A stretch of 55,033 nt of DNA. It comes from Labrenzia sp. DG1229 (GTDB lineage Bacteria > Pseudomonadota > Alphaproteobacteria > Rhizobiales > Stappiaceae). Where the stretch lies: NCBI RefSeq assembly GCF_000521215.1, contig NZ_KI928923.1, positions 1 through 55,033 of the forward strand, given 5' to 3'. The notes under the pieces are model-generated. The model was not told the DNA's origin, did not search any database, and worked only from the letters and a program-made list of their open reading frames with translations. This document shows, in pieces, positions 1 to 8,712 of the stretch; position 1 is the stretch's first letter, and each line of letters starts with the position of its first letter. The translations under genes were made by a program, and so were the position numbers.

Positions 1-159
1 AACATATGGCAGTTCATGCGCGACAACTGGCTCTCAAATCGCGTCTTCAAGTCCTACAAGGAAATCCTCGACCTGTGCTGCCGCGCCTGGAACACGCTCA
101 TCAATCAGCCATGGAAAATCATGTCAATCGCAATGCGTGAATGGGCGCATCGGTTCTGA
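1..159 (+). mobile_element. IS630-type transposase, 3' end only
   Basis: Frame 1 is open from the first base to a TGA at 157-159 and gives 52 residues rich in Trp, with WQFMRDNWLSNRVF near the start and WAHRF at the end. From memory this matches the C-terminal tail of IS630-family DDE transposases. The catalytic part lies outside the window. The terminal inverted repeat could not be placed in the following bases, so the exact edge of the element is unknown. Confidence 0.7.
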
Positions 160-299
160 TCAATCGCGCTTGGTATAATCTTGAAATTCTTGAAACCTGG
201 TTTCAGCGTGTTTGGAACGAGGAAGATGAAACAGCCAATCGATGAAATGTTCGTCAGGGGACGGTTCGGGCTGTTGGAACTGGGAGCACAGAACCCGAG
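160..299. other. Short stretch between the IS fragment and the first SnoaL-like gene
   Basis: No gene is supported here. It should contain the right end of the IS630 element and possibly the 5' part of the downstream gene, since the frame of that gene is open back to a stop at 243-245. No clear ribosome binding site or promoter was recognised. Confidence 0.4.
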
Positions 300-629
300 T
301 TGGCGGAAGCGAACTTCGCGAACATGAAATTGCTGGGACCGGATGAATTCAAGGTTTTTCAAAAGGCTCTGCTCGGCCTTGTGCAGAACGTGAAATTAAG
401 CGTCACGCACCACATGACCTCCGGTGAATGGCTTTGCGCGCTTTGCGTCTTCGAGGGAAGGTCGCGCAAGACGGGCGACCCCATCAAGATGACCGGTACC
501 GTTTATGGCCGTTTCTCGGACGACCAGATTATCGAAGCCTTTAACCATTTTGACTTTCTCAGCCTGTTTCAACAGCTTGGCTCACTGGACGGAGATACTT
601 TCGATCGCTGCCTTTGCGGCAAGCAATAG
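300..629 (+). CDS. SnoaL/NTF2-like small protein, perhaps 5'-truncated
   Basis: A 109-residue reading frame with a TTG start at 300. Its C-terminal half (KMTGTVYGRFSDDQIIEAFNHFD and following) has the pattern of SnoaL-like/ester-cyclase proteins of the NTF2 fold, with a strand ending in a Gly-Arg-Phe turn followed by an Asn-His-Phe-Asp motif. The usual N-terminal helices are short or missing, no convincing ribosome binding site precedes the start, and an IS fragment lies just upstream. The gene may therefore be the remnant of a longer one. The exact substrate or function cannot be told. Confidence 0.5.
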   Translation: MAEANFANMKLLGPDEFKVFQKALLGLVQNVKLSVTHHMTSGEWLCALCVFEGRSRKTGDPIKMTGTVYGRFSDDQIIEAFNHFDFLSLFQQLGSLDGDTFDRCLCGKQ

Positions 630-730
630 GGGCGTCAAATCGCCGGGCCATGAAAGGTTCAGCATTAGCTCGGCTCAACACGTCAACGCTCTGGCTGAAT
701 TTCCATGTTCTGGATTTGGAGGGAAAAATC

Positions 731-1123
731 ATGACAACCGAAGAGGTCGTTCGCAAAGCCATTCAGTCTTACAAAAGCGGAGATGCAGAAACAGTTTCCT
801 CGCTGCTTCATGATGAAATTCGTTATTGCATCCACGCCAATGCGGAAACAGGTCCCTATTGCGCCGATTGTTGTGGCACCAATGCATTCTGGGAAACGAT
901 AGGCCGGATACAGGCTGACTGGAGCATTGATGACTATCGCCTGACAGACATTATCGTTTCCGGCGAGCGCGCCGCGACCCAGATTGGCGTCACAATCACC
1001 AGCCGGCACACAGGAGTTACGCGAGAAACCGAGTTGGCCCTGTTCTGGACGGTGAAAGACGGCTGCGTCGTGGAGCTTCACGAGTATCATGACACCGCCG
1101 CTGCGGCCCATGCAAAAGGGTAG
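731..1123 (+). CDS. SnoaL/NTF2-fold protein, unknown substrate
   Basis: A 130-residue protein starting at the ATG at 731 behind a GGAGGG ribosome binding site; a longer in-frame start at 614 lacks one. The sequence opens with MTTEEVVRKAIQSYKSGD, which is the classic first helix of SnoaL-like/NTF2 proteins. It ends with strands containing TELALFWTVKDGCVVELHEYHD, where the last acidic/His residues usually line the pocket. Such proteins act as small isomerases, cyclases or ligand binders. It follows another possible NTF2-fold gene on the same strand. Nothing points to a specific reaction. Confidence 0.7.
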   Translation: MTTEEVVRKAIQSYKSGDAETVSSLLHDEIRYCIHANAETGPYCADCCGTNAFWETIGRIQADWSIDDYRLTDIIVSGERAATQIGVTITSRHTGVTRETELALFWTVKDGCVVELHEYHDTAAAAHAKG

Positions 1124-1208
1124 ATGCGCTGAGTGCTGGTTCGCAGGAATAGGCCTCGGCGACATCAGGCGCGTTTGATTTGAATGTCAACGGGTGACCT
1201 GCCGTTCG

Positions 1209-1688
1209 TCAGATCGCTTTTTCGAAATAGATACGATCGAAGCCGTCTTCGGTTACGCGGCCGGTCTCCTTGTATCCAAGGTGGGGATAGATCGACAGGT
1301 TTTCGGTCATTTTCTCATTCGTATAGAGTTTGATGGATCGAGCGCCCAGTTTCCTGGCTGACGCCTCGCAAAACGCGATCAACGCCTTTCCTATCCCTTG
1401 CCCGGATGCACTCGCCTTGACAGCGACATTTTCCAGCAGGACGTACTGATCAGTTGGATAAAACACGATAAATCCGAGAACCTCGTTGTCCGGATTGACC
1501 GCGACATGTACGTGCTCCGCAGCAATCAGGGCTTCAAAATCTGCAACCATTGGGGCAGGTGCTTTGCCAATTGCGTCAACATACTGCTCGTAAGCTCCCT
1601 CGGCGCATATACGCACGCTTTGGACATCACCCTCGACAGCGGGCCGAATTTTGAGTTTGTTTTCCAAGGATACCTCGAACTGATACAT
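1209..1688 (-). CDS. GNAT family N-acetyltransferase
   Basis: A GNAT-fold acetyltransferase of about 159 residues that would transfer acetyl from acetyl-CoA to an amine. The acetyl-CoA loop is visible as SGQGIGKALI, preceded by the strand VLLENVAVKAS. The late motif LYTNEKMTENLSIYPHLGYKE is typical of small-molecule or RimI-like members, where Tyr acts as general acid. The frame is open further upstream to 1724; the ATG at 1688 or a TTG at 1667 behind GAGG are the better starts. It stands alone, and its substrate cannot be inferred. Confidence 0.8.
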   Translation of the reverse strand: MYQFEVSLENKLKIRPAVEGDVQSVRICAEGAYEQYVDAIGKAPAPMVADFEALIAAEHVHVAVNPDNEVLGFIVFYPTDQYVLLENVAVKASASGQGIGKALIAFCEASARKLGARSIKLYTNEKMTENLSIYPHLGYKETGRVTEDGFDRIYFEKAI

Positions 1689-1915
1689 CCGCGCGCATGG
1701 CCCTTGCATGCCGCGATTTCCCATAAGGCCAAATTCTGCCTTTCGCTCCAGAGGTCTCTATCGATGGCCTGGAGAAAGAAGGTATTTTTAGGATGCTCTT
1801 TGTGAATGTCCACGTCAAAAACGTTATGAGCAAAAGCCGACATTGAACAAAGCCAGGGCACGACCTGCCGGGAACACCGACCGGTGGTCTCAATGCTCGC
1901 GACCAAGTCAGCCAT
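1689..1915. other. Intergenic stretch without a supported gene
   Basis: This region separates the acetyltransferase start from the 3' end of the LysR gene. Overlapping short frames exist on both strands, but none has a ribosome binding site or a recognisable product. Confidence 0.4.
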
Positions 1916-2827
1916 TCATAAACTGCTGCCTTGCCCGGCTCGCCCCTCTGCACTTCGATCCACATCTCCAAACTCCAGCGCCACCTTCTGCGCCACCCGC
2001 GCGGCGCGGGAGATCAGTTCGTTTCTCGGTTCGCCGATATAGGTTGCGGTGAAGTTGAGAGGCGTTGCCTGCCAGCCGGGATCGAAAGTCGTAATGCGTT
2101 TTTCCTCCACAAGGCGGTGGCCCAGGAGGTGGGGTAAAATGCCGACGCCGATCCCCGAGGCAACCATCTCGAACCCGGTCGATAGTGAATTCGTCGGGAA
2201 GATCTGGGCGGTGCTGCCATACCTGTCGCGAAGTTGCTGTGTCAGTTCGCGGTGCGGGCGGGAATTCCGGTTGTAGGTGATAACCGGTGTCGTGCTGAGA
2301 TCCGGATCGGCGAGATCGATCGGCCGGTACCATGAGAGTTCGAATGGCGGCAAATCCAGATTATCAACGCTGTAATCCGATATCGGGCCCATCAGGATGG
2401 TCAGGTCGAGCGAACGGTCCAGCAGCAATTCCCTCAGGTTGACGGATATATCGACCGAAACCTCGATCTTGAGCCTGGGGAAGCTTCGATGAAGTGCGCG
2501 CAGAAAATCGGGGAGCCAGGTTTGCGCCACAGTCTCCGCGACGCCGAGGCGCAACAGGCTGCTCACGCTGTCCTCCGCCATGACGTCCCCCTTGATCCGT
2601 TCCATGATTTCCATGATCTGTTCTGCGTGACTTCTGAGCAGAACGCCTTTGCGGGTGAGGACGACGCCCGTCGATACACGGCTGAACAGTTCAGTTCCCA
2701 GATAGGTTTCCAGGCTTGAAATCCGTGTCGAAACAGCAGGTTGAGAGACGTTCATCTGCTCGGCAGCCTTGCGCACTCCTCCCATGCGTGCAACGGTCAG
2801 GAAGGTCTTGAGTTGCTCGAAGGTCAT
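1916..2827 (-). CDS. LysR-family transcriptional regulator
   Basis: A 303-residue LysR-type regulator. Residues 1-60 hold the winged helix-turn-helix (KAAEQMNVSQPAVSTRISSLE), followed by a linker helix and a periplasmic-binding-protein-like effector domain up to about 290. The start is the ATG at 2827 behind a GGAG ribosome binding site; the frame extends upstream to 3142 but overlaps the divergent gene and lacks homology there. It is divergent from the hydro-lyase/TRAP/DUF2848/amidase genes, with an inverted repeat between them, so it probably controls that unit in response to its substrate (inference). The last 15 residues are a variable tail. Confidence 0.93.
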   Translation of the reverse strand: MTFEQLKTFLTVARMGGVRKAAEQMNVSQPAVSTRISSLETYLGTELFSRVSTGVVLTRKGVLLRSHAEQIMEIMERIKGDVMAEDSVSSLLRLGVAETVAQTWLPDFLRALHRSFPRLKIEVSVDISVNLRELLLDRSLDLTILMGPISDYSVDNLDLPPFELSWYRPIDLADPDLSTTPVITYNRNSRPHRELTQQLRDRYGSTAQIFPTNSLSTGFEMVASGIGVGILPHLLGHRLVEEKRITTFDPGWQATPLNFTATYIGEPRNELISRAARVAQKVALEFGDVDRSAEGRAGQGSSL

Positions 2828-2842
2828 GTTGGTTGCTCCGGA

Positions 2843-2869
2843 AAAGTGATCCAAAAACTTGATCACTTT
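2843..2869. promoter_or_regulatory. Perfect 9-bp inverted repeat, candidate LysR operator
   Basis: AAAGTGATC at 2843-2851 and GATCACTTT at 2861-2869 form a perfect dyad with a 9-base spacer. It lies 16 bases before the lysR start and 72 bases before the divergent hydro-lyase start. LysR-type regulators usually bind dyads in such divergent regions, so this is the best operator candidate. Confidence 0.6.
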
Positions 2870-2940
2870 GGACAAAAAATCACGATTTGACTTGATAATA
2901 GATCCACCGCAGCATTTTGCCACCAACTTTCGAGGTGGAA

Positions 2941-3768
2941 ATGACCCGCGGACTTGCCCAACTTCCGGATCTGTTTGACTTGGATACCACCGCCCAGCGC
3001 AGGATGATCCGCGACGGATTGTATTCTGGTCATACGGCCGGCCTCGCAAAGGGCAATCTTCAATGCAATCTGGCAATATTGCCCGGTGAACTTGCCAATG
3101 ACTTTCATGCCTATTGCCGACTGAACCCGAAAGCCTGTCCACTGGCGGGTGTTTCGCGTGCAGGCGAAGCTTCGATTGATCGGCTTGGCGATGACGTCGA
3201 CATGCGGACCGACGCGGCGCTTTACAACATTTACCGCTATGGTGTTCTGGAAAAGCAGGTCAATGACCTCAAAGCGCACTGGCGCGACGATCTGGTCGCT
3301 TTTGCGATCGGATGTTCATTCACCTTCGAGGACGCCCTGCGCAAGGCGGGAATCGAAATGCGCCACATTGACCGCAATGTCACTGTCCCGATGTTTCACT
3401 CGTCAATCGAGACTGCGGCAAGCGGCCCGTTCGAAGGCGGCATGGTGGTTTCGATGCGCCCGATTCCGGAAACAAGGATCGCGGAGGTCTTCGAGATCTG
3501 CAGAAAGTACCCATTGGCCCATGGTGCGCCCGTTCACGTGGGCGATCCCGCAGCGATCGGAATTTCCGATATCTATAAACCGGACTGGGGTGAAGCTGTC
3601 GATTTCAATACCGGTGAACTCCCTGTTTTCTGGGCCTGCGGAGTAACGCCTCAAGCTGCGATCATGAGATCCAGACCACCCCTTTCCATTACCCATGCAC
3701 CAGGCGCCATGCTCATTGCCGACGTCGGCGAGCACACGGACCCGATTTACCCCTATAACGATAACTAA
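2941..3768 (+). CDS. Putative hydro-lyase, DUF1445 (YcsI-like)
   Basis: A 275-residue protein of the DUF1445 'putative hydro-lyase' family. Recognisable parts are the N-terminal RDGLYSGHTAGLAKGNLQCN, the central SFTFEDALRKAGIE, and the C-terminal CGVTPQAAIMRSRPPLSITH followed by HAPGAMLIADVGE. The ATG at 2941 follows GAGGTGG; an earlier ATG at 2917 lacks a site. The family is poorly characterised; a related domain occurs in mitochondrial D-glutamate cyclase, which makes 5-oxoproline. It is the first gene of a plus-strand unit with a TRAP transporter, DUF2848 and amidase, which suggests a catabolic enzyme for the imported compound. Confidence 0.9.
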   Translation: MTRGLAQLPDLFDLDTTAQRRMIRDGLYSGHTAGLAKGNLQCNLAILPGELANDFHAYCRLNPKACPLAGVSRAGEASIDRLGDDVDMRTDAALYNIYRYGVLEKQVNDLKAHWRDDLVAFAIGCSFTFEDALRKAGIEMRHIDRNVTVPMFHSSIETAASGPFEGGMVVSMRPIPETRIAEVFEICRKYPLAHGAPVHVGDPAAIGISDIYKPDWGEAVDFNTGELPVFWACGVTPQAAIMRSRPPLSITHAPGAMLIADVGEHTDPIYPYNDN

Positions 3769-3801
3769 CTGAAAAAATACGAAAAACAGAGGATGAACGC
3801 T

Positions 3802-4848
3802 ATGAACAGACTGGTATTGTTATCCGCGATCTCACTGATTGCATTCTCGGCAGGAACGAGTGCAAAAGCGGAAGAACTTGCTGTTGTCGGCAGCTGGAGC
3901 GGGTTGCCATTGCACAAGCAATACGAAGCCCCCTTCTGGAATGAAAAACTCCCGGAAATGTCGGGAGGAGATCTGACAGCTGCATTGACCACCCATGACC
4001 AGATGGGTATTGCCGGCGGTGACGTCTTCCGTCTTCTGTCCCAGGGGGTCTTCGATGTTGGCATGACGGTTGCGGACTATGCTGTATCGGACAGCGTTGC
4101 CCTCGAAGGCCTCGATGTACCGTTGATCGCGACCGACGCACCGACGGCCCAAAAAGCGGTCGAAGCGGCACGACCGATGGTCGATGACATCTACCGTGAT
4201 GTGTTCAACGCCAAGGTGCTCGGCATTGCGCCCTATCCGCCCCAGGTCGTTTTCTGCAATGCAGACATCGGTTCGCTCGACGATCTGAAAGGCAAGAAGG
4301 TGCGCGCTTCGGGCCGCATGACGGCCAAGTTTCTGGAAGCGCTCGGCGCCGAAGGCGTCAATGTCGGCTTCGGCGAAGTGCCGGGTGCACTGCAGCGGGG
4401 CGTCGTGGATTGCGCCATCACCGGCGCCGGCTCGGGCTACAATGCCGGCTGGTGGGAAGTCTCCACACACTTGATGCCGCTGCCGCTTGGTGGTTGGGAC
4501 CCGGTCGTTACCGCGATAAACCTTGATAAGTGGAACGCGTTGTCGGACGAGCAAAAGGCGACACTGGAAAAAGGCGTCAAGGAGGGCCTGGAGGCCCCGG
4601 CCTGGGAAACAGCCCAAAATGCTCTTGAAAATGACGTCGCCTGCCTGACCGGCAATGGTGAATGCCCCTATGGTGATGCACGTGGACTGATCCTGGTCGA
4701 AGCAAGTGAAGCTGATCAGGAAAAGGCCAGGAACGTGCTGATCACCGAGGTTTTGCCTGATTGGGCCGAACGCGCCGGAGGCGACTGGGCCAAACGCTGG
4801 AGCGACAGTGTCGGCAAGGTCACCGGCGTGAAACTGGAAACCAACTAA
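3802..4848 (+). CDS. TRAP transporter solute-binding protein (DctP family)
   Basis: A periplasmic binding protein of about 348 residues. It begins with a signal peptide (MNRLVLLSAISLIAFSAGTS, cleaved after AKA). The DctP-family hinge pattern follows, including VVFCNADIGSLDDLKGKKVR and the conserved Arg that normally salt-bridges the carboxylate of the ligand. LQRGVVDCAITGAGSGYNAG is the second typical signature. The start at 3802 has AGAGG nine bases upstream; an ATG at 3793 abuts that site and is less likely. It delivers a probable carboxylate to the DctQ/DctM membrane subunits encoded next. Confidence 0.93.
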   Translation: MNRLVLLSAISLIAFSAGTSAKAEELAVVGSWSGLPLHKQYEAPFWNEKLPEMSGGDLTAALTTHDQMGIAGGDVFRLLSQGVFDVGMTVADYAVSDSVALEGLDVPLIATDAPTAQKAVEAARPMVDDIYRDVFNAKVLGIAPYPPQVVFCNADIGSLDDLKGKKVRASGRMTAKFLEALGAEGVNVGFGEVPGALQRGVVDCAITGAGSGYNAGWWEVSTHLMPLPLGGWDPVVTAINLDKWNALSDEQKATLEKGVKEGLEAPAWETAQNALENDVACLTGNGECPYGDARGLILVEASEADQEKARNVLITEVLPDWAERAGGDWAKRWSDSVGKVTGVKLETN

Positions 4849-4860
4849 GGCAGGATTTCA

Positions 4861-5394
4861 ATGACATCCCTGGCAACCCTTCTCAGGCGGATAAACGACC
4901 GAGTTGCAATCGTGGTCGGATTGGTACTGCTCGCATGTGTGGCGTTCACGCTTATCGAGATTGTAGCCCGCCGGCTGGGTGGTTCGCTCGGGGGTGTCGA
5001 TGAAATCTCCGGCTATGTCATGGCCGTCACGACAAGCTGGGGCATAAGCTACGCCCTGACGGAACAGGCACATGTGCGCATCGACCTGCTCCGCCAGCGT
5101 CTGGTCCCGTTGGGCCGGGCGATCTTTGACATTCTGTCAATGCTCTGCCTCTCCGGAACGGCCATCGTTGTCGCCTGGAGAGGCTGGGGTGTCCTGGAAA
5201 AAACACTCTCGACGGGTGCAAGTGCAAACACACCACTGGAGACCCCTTTGTGGATCCCGCAGTCGCTCTGGTGGGCCGGTTGGGTCTGGTTCGCGCTGTC
5301 GGCAAGCATATTGCTGATATCCGCTCTCACGAATTTCCTCGCTTCCGACTACAAGTCCGTTGATGCAATAGCCGGTGCGCGGGGGGAAGCATGA
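4861..5394 (+). CDS. TRAP transporter small permease (DctQ)
   Basis: A 177-residue inner-membrane protein with four hydrophobic helices, the DctQ pattern. The family signature around RRLGGSLGGVDEISGYVMAV lies at the start of helix two. It forms a complex with DctM and drives sodium-coupled uptake of the ligand held by the DctP protein. It begins 12 bases after dctP and overlaps dctM by four bases (ATGA), so the three are translationally coupled. Confidence 0.93.
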   Translation: MTSLATLLRRINDRVAIVVGLVLLACVAFTLIEIVARRLGGSLGGVDEISGYVMAVTTSWGISYALTEQAHVRIDLLRQRLVPLGRAIFDILSMLCLSGTAIVVAWRGWGVLEKTLSTGASANTPLETPLWIPQSLWWAGWVWFALSASILLISALTNFLASDYKSVDAIAGARGEA

Positions 5395-6671
5395 TCGCGT
5401 TCACCTCCGTAGGCCTTCTCGGGCTTCTGACACTGTCCATTCCGGTCGGCATCGTCCTTTTTCTCCTGGCCTTCGGGATCGACGAGTTCTTCAGCCCGTT
5501 CCCGCTGATGCGCGGCCTCGGGCAAGTCGTCTGGTCCTCGTCAAACTCGGCCACGCTCATCGCCATCCCCTTGTTTGTTCTTCTGGGAGAAATTCTGGTT
5601 CGCAGCGGTGTTGCGCGGCGCACCTACGCAGCGCTGGAAAAGTGGGTGGCGTGGATGCCCGGCGGGCTGATCCACGCGAATATCGCGACATCAACGATGT
5701 TTTCGGCAACCTCCGGATCATCGGTTGCAACCGCTGCGACCGTTGCAACGGTCGCCATGCCGCAGGCGCAGACACTGGGCTACAATCCGAAACTCTTTTC
5801 CGGCGCAATCGCGGCCGGCGGAACGCTCGGGATCATGATCCCACCCTCGATCAACCTGATCGTCTATGGGTTCCTGACAGAGAGTTCCATCCCGCAGCTC
5901 TTTCTGGCCGGGCTGGTGCCGGGGCTGTTTCTGGCTGGTCTTTTCATGTTGATCACCGTCATCATGTGCATCTTCAGACCTGCCCTGGGCGGACCGCGCC
6001 AATCCAGCTCCACAAGGGAAAAACTGGAAGGGCTGACCGATCTGTTGCCTATATTCGGTCTCTTTGGCGCGATCGTGGGGTCCATCTATGCAGGCTGGGC
6101 AACCCCGACCGAGGCGGCAACAGTCGGAGTTGCCATTGCCCTTCTGATTGCCGCCCACCAGAAAGCGCTGAACTGGGACATGCTCCAGAACGCCTTGCGT
6201 GGCGCAGTCAAGACTTCCGCCATGATCATGCTGGTCGTGATCGGCGCTTACGTTCTGAACTTTGCACTTACGGCGGCCGGTGTCAGCCGCGCGCTGCAGG
6301 ATCTTCTCACCGGTCTCGGCCTGGGACCGCTCGAAACGCTTCTCGTGATCATTCTGATCTATATCGTGCTGGGTTTCTTCATCGAAACCCTTTCCCTGAT
6401 GGTCGCGACCATTCCGATCGTCGTGCCGATCGTCGTGCAACTCGGTTATGACAAGATCTGGTTTGGCATCCTGATGATCATCCTGGTCGAGATGGCGCTG
6501 ATCACTCCCCCTGTGGGCCTCAATCTCTACGTGGTCCAGGCCGCACGGAAGACCGGCAGTTTCAGCGATGTCATGCTGGGCTGCATCCCCTATGCGCTCG
6601 CCATGCTGGCCATGGTTGGTCTGCTCATCCTTGTCCCGCAACTGGCCCTGTTCCTGCCTTCAACCCTTTAA
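5391..6671 (+). CDS. TRAP transporter large permease (DctM)
   Basis: A 426-residue DctM subunit, the main transport channel of a TRAP system, with about twelve membrane helices. Visible signatures are IPLFVLLGEILVRSGVARR, the Gly/Ser-rich SATSGSSVATAATVATVAMP and GTLGIMIPPSINLIVYGFLT, which carry the conserved Gly-Pro sites of the family. TPPVGLNLYVV near the C terminus is also typical. Length is normal. The start overlaps the dctQ stop. The next gene begins 11 bases downstream, so the unit continues without a break. Confidence 0.95.
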   Translation: MIAFTSVGLLGLLTLSIPVGIVLFLLAFGIDEFFSPFPLMRGLGQVVWSSSNSATLIAIPLFVLLGEILVRSGVARRTYAALEKWVAWMPGGLIHANIATSTMFSATSGSSVATAATVATVAMPQAQTLGYNPKLFSGAIAAGGTLGIMIPPSINLIVYGFLTESSIPQLFLAGLVPGLFLAGLFMLITVIMCIFRPALGGPRQSSSTREKLEGLTDLLPIFGLFGAIVGSIYAGWATPTEAATVGVAIALLIAAHQKALNWDMLQNALRGAVKTSAMIMLVVIGAYVLNFALTAAGVSRALQDLLTGLGLGPLETLLVIILIYIVLGFFIETLSLMVATIPIVVPIVVQLGYDKIWFGILMIILVEMALITPPVGLNLYVVQAARKTGSFSDVMLGCIPYALAMLAMVGLLILVPQLALFLPSTL

Positions 6672-6682
6672 GAGATCTGTCG

Positions 6683-7336
6683 ATGAAATTTCAGACTGTC
6701 ACCGGAGTGCTTGACTGCACTCCCGACCAGCTCATTGTGGCCGGATGGACCGGACGCGACCGGGCTGCCGTTGATCATCACATCGACGAACTGGCGGCAA
6801 TCGGGGTTCCCGCTCCGTCGACCGTTCCCCTTTTTTACCAGTGCGCTCCTGCCCTGCTGACACAGGAGCCTGAAATTCAGGTCCTTGGCCATGAAACGTC
6901 AGGTGAAGCAGAACCCTTCCTGATGTGCATGGACGGCCGGCTCTGGATCGGTCTTGCCTCGGATCACACGGATCGTGCACTCGAGACGCATTCGGTTGCC
7001 GCCTCCAAGCAGATTTGCGCCAAACCGGTGGCCGACAGGCTCTGGTCCCTTGATGACATCGAACCGCATCTCGACGAACTTGTGCTGAAATCTTGGATAG
7101 TGGAAAACGGCGACTGGACCGCCTATCAGGAAGGAAAACTGTCATCGATCCTGCCTCTCCGTCAGTTGATCACTGGGGCTGGACTTGTTGACGGCAGCGC
7201 CATGCTGTGCGGAACCCTTCCGGCGATTGGCGGCGTGCGCCCTGCATCAGACTTCCGGATGTCGCTCATCGATCCGGAACGTGACCAGGCAATTGACTGG
7301 CGCTACCGAAGCTCTACTCTCCAGATCATCTCGTGA
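6683..7336 (+). CDS. DUF2848 family protein
   Basis: A 217-residue protein that I place in the DUF2848 family. Typical parts are LIVAGWTGRDRAAVDHHIDE near the N terminus, VPLFYQCAPALLTQ, and the central LWIGLASDHTDRALE. The C-terminal AMLCGTLPAIGGVRP resembles the fumarylacetoacetase-like fold (remote, from memory). No enzyme activity is established for the family. Its position between the TRAP genes and an amidase makes a catabolic role likely. A start 11 bases after dctM means it is cotranscribed. Confidence 0.85.
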   Translation: MKFQTVTGVLDCTPDQLIVAGWTGRDRAAVDHHIDELAAIGVPAPSTVPLFYQCAPALLTQEPEIQVLGHETSGEAEPFLMCMDGRLWIGLASDHTDRALETHSVAASKQICAKPVADRLWSLDDIEPHLDELVLKSWIVENGDWTAYQEGKLSSILPLRQLITGAGLVDGSAMLCGTLPAIGGVRPASDFRMSLIDPERDQAIDWRYRSSTLQIIS

Positions 7337-7375
7337 GCCTCCCCGGCCGGCATTTCAATTCAAGGACACCACCAG

Positions 7376-8647
7376 ATGAGCGCATCCTTTCCCTGGGCAC
7401 CCGAAACTGCCGGAAAAAGGCTTGAAACAGCGCTTGAGCGTGCCGCCGGAGATGATGCGGCAAAGTCTGTTTTTCTCAAGCTTCTGCCGGACCGTGCAAG
7501 AAAGCAGGCCATCCGGGCCAGCGAGATGGATCATCCGCTGACAGGGGCACTCATCAGTGTGAAAGCGTTGTTCGACATTGAAAAGGAGACGACGACGAGC
7601 GCGACCAGGGTGCTTGTTGAAGATCCTCCGGCGACGTCGGACGCACCGGCAATCGCGCGTCTGGCCGCAGCAGGCGGTATTTTTGTCGGTCTCACCAACA
7701 TGTCCGAATTCGCCTATTCAGGCATGGGCCTCAACCCGCATTACGGTACGCCCCGCAACCCTGCCTATCCCGGGTGCGCCCCGGGAGGATCGACAAGCGG
7801 CGGTGCCGTTTCCGTGGCCCTCGGCCTCTGTGACATCGCGATCGGCAGCGACACCGGTGGTTCGCTGCGGATACCTGCGGCATTTACCGGCATTACAGGC
7901 TTCAAACCAACGCAGGGCTCGGTATCCATGGAAGGCGGCAAGCCGCTGTCCGACAGCCTCGACAGTTTCGGACCGATGGCAAGAACCGTGGCGGAATGCG
8001 AACTGGCATGGCAGGTGATGTCGGGGACACCCGCTTTGCCTGCTCCCACCGCACCTCGAAGACTTGTCGTCCCGCTCAATTTCGGCCTTTCGGAAGCAGA
8101 TACAGAGGTGATCGCAGGCTTCAATGCGATTGTACGGAACCTTCGTAACTCCGGGTTGGAGATCGTGGAAAAGGAACTTGCCTCGATCGCACAATACGAA
8201 AATGTTCCGCCCTGGCATTTGACGTCGGTGGAATCGCGCGCGCATTACGAACACCATTTCCAGACGTCACCTGAACAGTTTGATCGGCGCGTTCATGCCC
8301 GAATGGCACTCGCCGACAAACTGCCGGCCATTGAATACCGCCGGACCTTGAATCGGCGGGCCGAGTTCATCGCTTCATTCCGCAAGGAGCTTGGCAACGA
8401 CATGCTTCTCATGCCGACAACACCCAAGCTGCCTCCCAGGGTCGAGGATCTCGCGGATGATGAGGCATTCAATCGCCTCAACCTTCTGGCACTTCGAAAT
8501 CCCTCGCTCGCCAATGTCGCCGATGCCTGTTCCATTGCCCTGCCCTACCAGCACGACGGCAAGACCCTAAGTGCGATGCTGGTCGCAACCGGAGAACGGG
8601 ACGAAGACCTGCTGGCTTGCGCGAAGGCAGTCGAGGCAGTCCTGTAA
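7376..8647 (+). CDS. Amidase signature enzyme
   Basis: A 423-residue amidase-signature hydrolase that cleaves a carboxylic amide to acid and amine. The Ser-cisSer-Lys triad is visible as Lys63 (ALISVKALF), Ser139 (PGGSTSGG) and Ser163 (DTGGSLRIP). The 24-residue distance between the serines is that of known members. Length is normal for a small amidase. The ATG at 7376 has AAGGA upstream. It is the last gene of the TRAP unit, so it probably acts on the imported compound or a product of the DUF1445 or DUF2848 proteins. The actual substrate is unknown. Confidence 0.93.
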   Translation: MSASFPWAPETAGKRLETALERAAGDDAAKSVFLKLLPDRARKQAIRASEMDHPLTGALISVKALFDIEKETTTSATRVLVEDPPATSDAPAIARLAAAGGIFVGLTNMSEFAYSGMGLNPHYGTPRNPAYPGCAPGGSTSGGAVSVALGLCDIAIGSDTGGSLRIPAAFTGITGFKPTQGSVSMEGGKPLSDSLDSFGPMARTVAECELAWQVMSGTPALPAPTAPRRLVVPLNFGLSEADTEVIAGFNAIVRNLRNSGLEIVEKELASIAQYENVPPWHLTSVESRAHYEHHFQTSPEQFDRRVHARMALADKLPAIEYRRTLNRRAEFIASFRKELGNDMLLMPTTPKLPPRVEDLADDEAFNRLNLLALRNPSLANVADACSIALPYQHDGKTLSAMLVATGERDEDLLACAKAVEAVL

Positions 8648-8712
8648 GCCCCACCAAAAGCAGGAAAATGACCCACGCATTTGACAACGCGTGAGCCTTG
8701 ATCCTCTTCGCC

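Noticed and set aside
1526..1915. A minus-strand frame upstream of the acetyltransferase
   Set aside because: It mainly overlaps the acetyltransferase in another frame and has no recognisable domain.
5718..6641. A 307-residue minus-strand frame opposite dctM
   Set aside because: Rich in Asp, His and Gln, typical for the reverse of membrane-helix codons; dctM is certain.
8674..8697. CACGC...GCGTG hairpin after the amidase
   Set aside because: Only five pairs and no T run; too weak to call a terminator.
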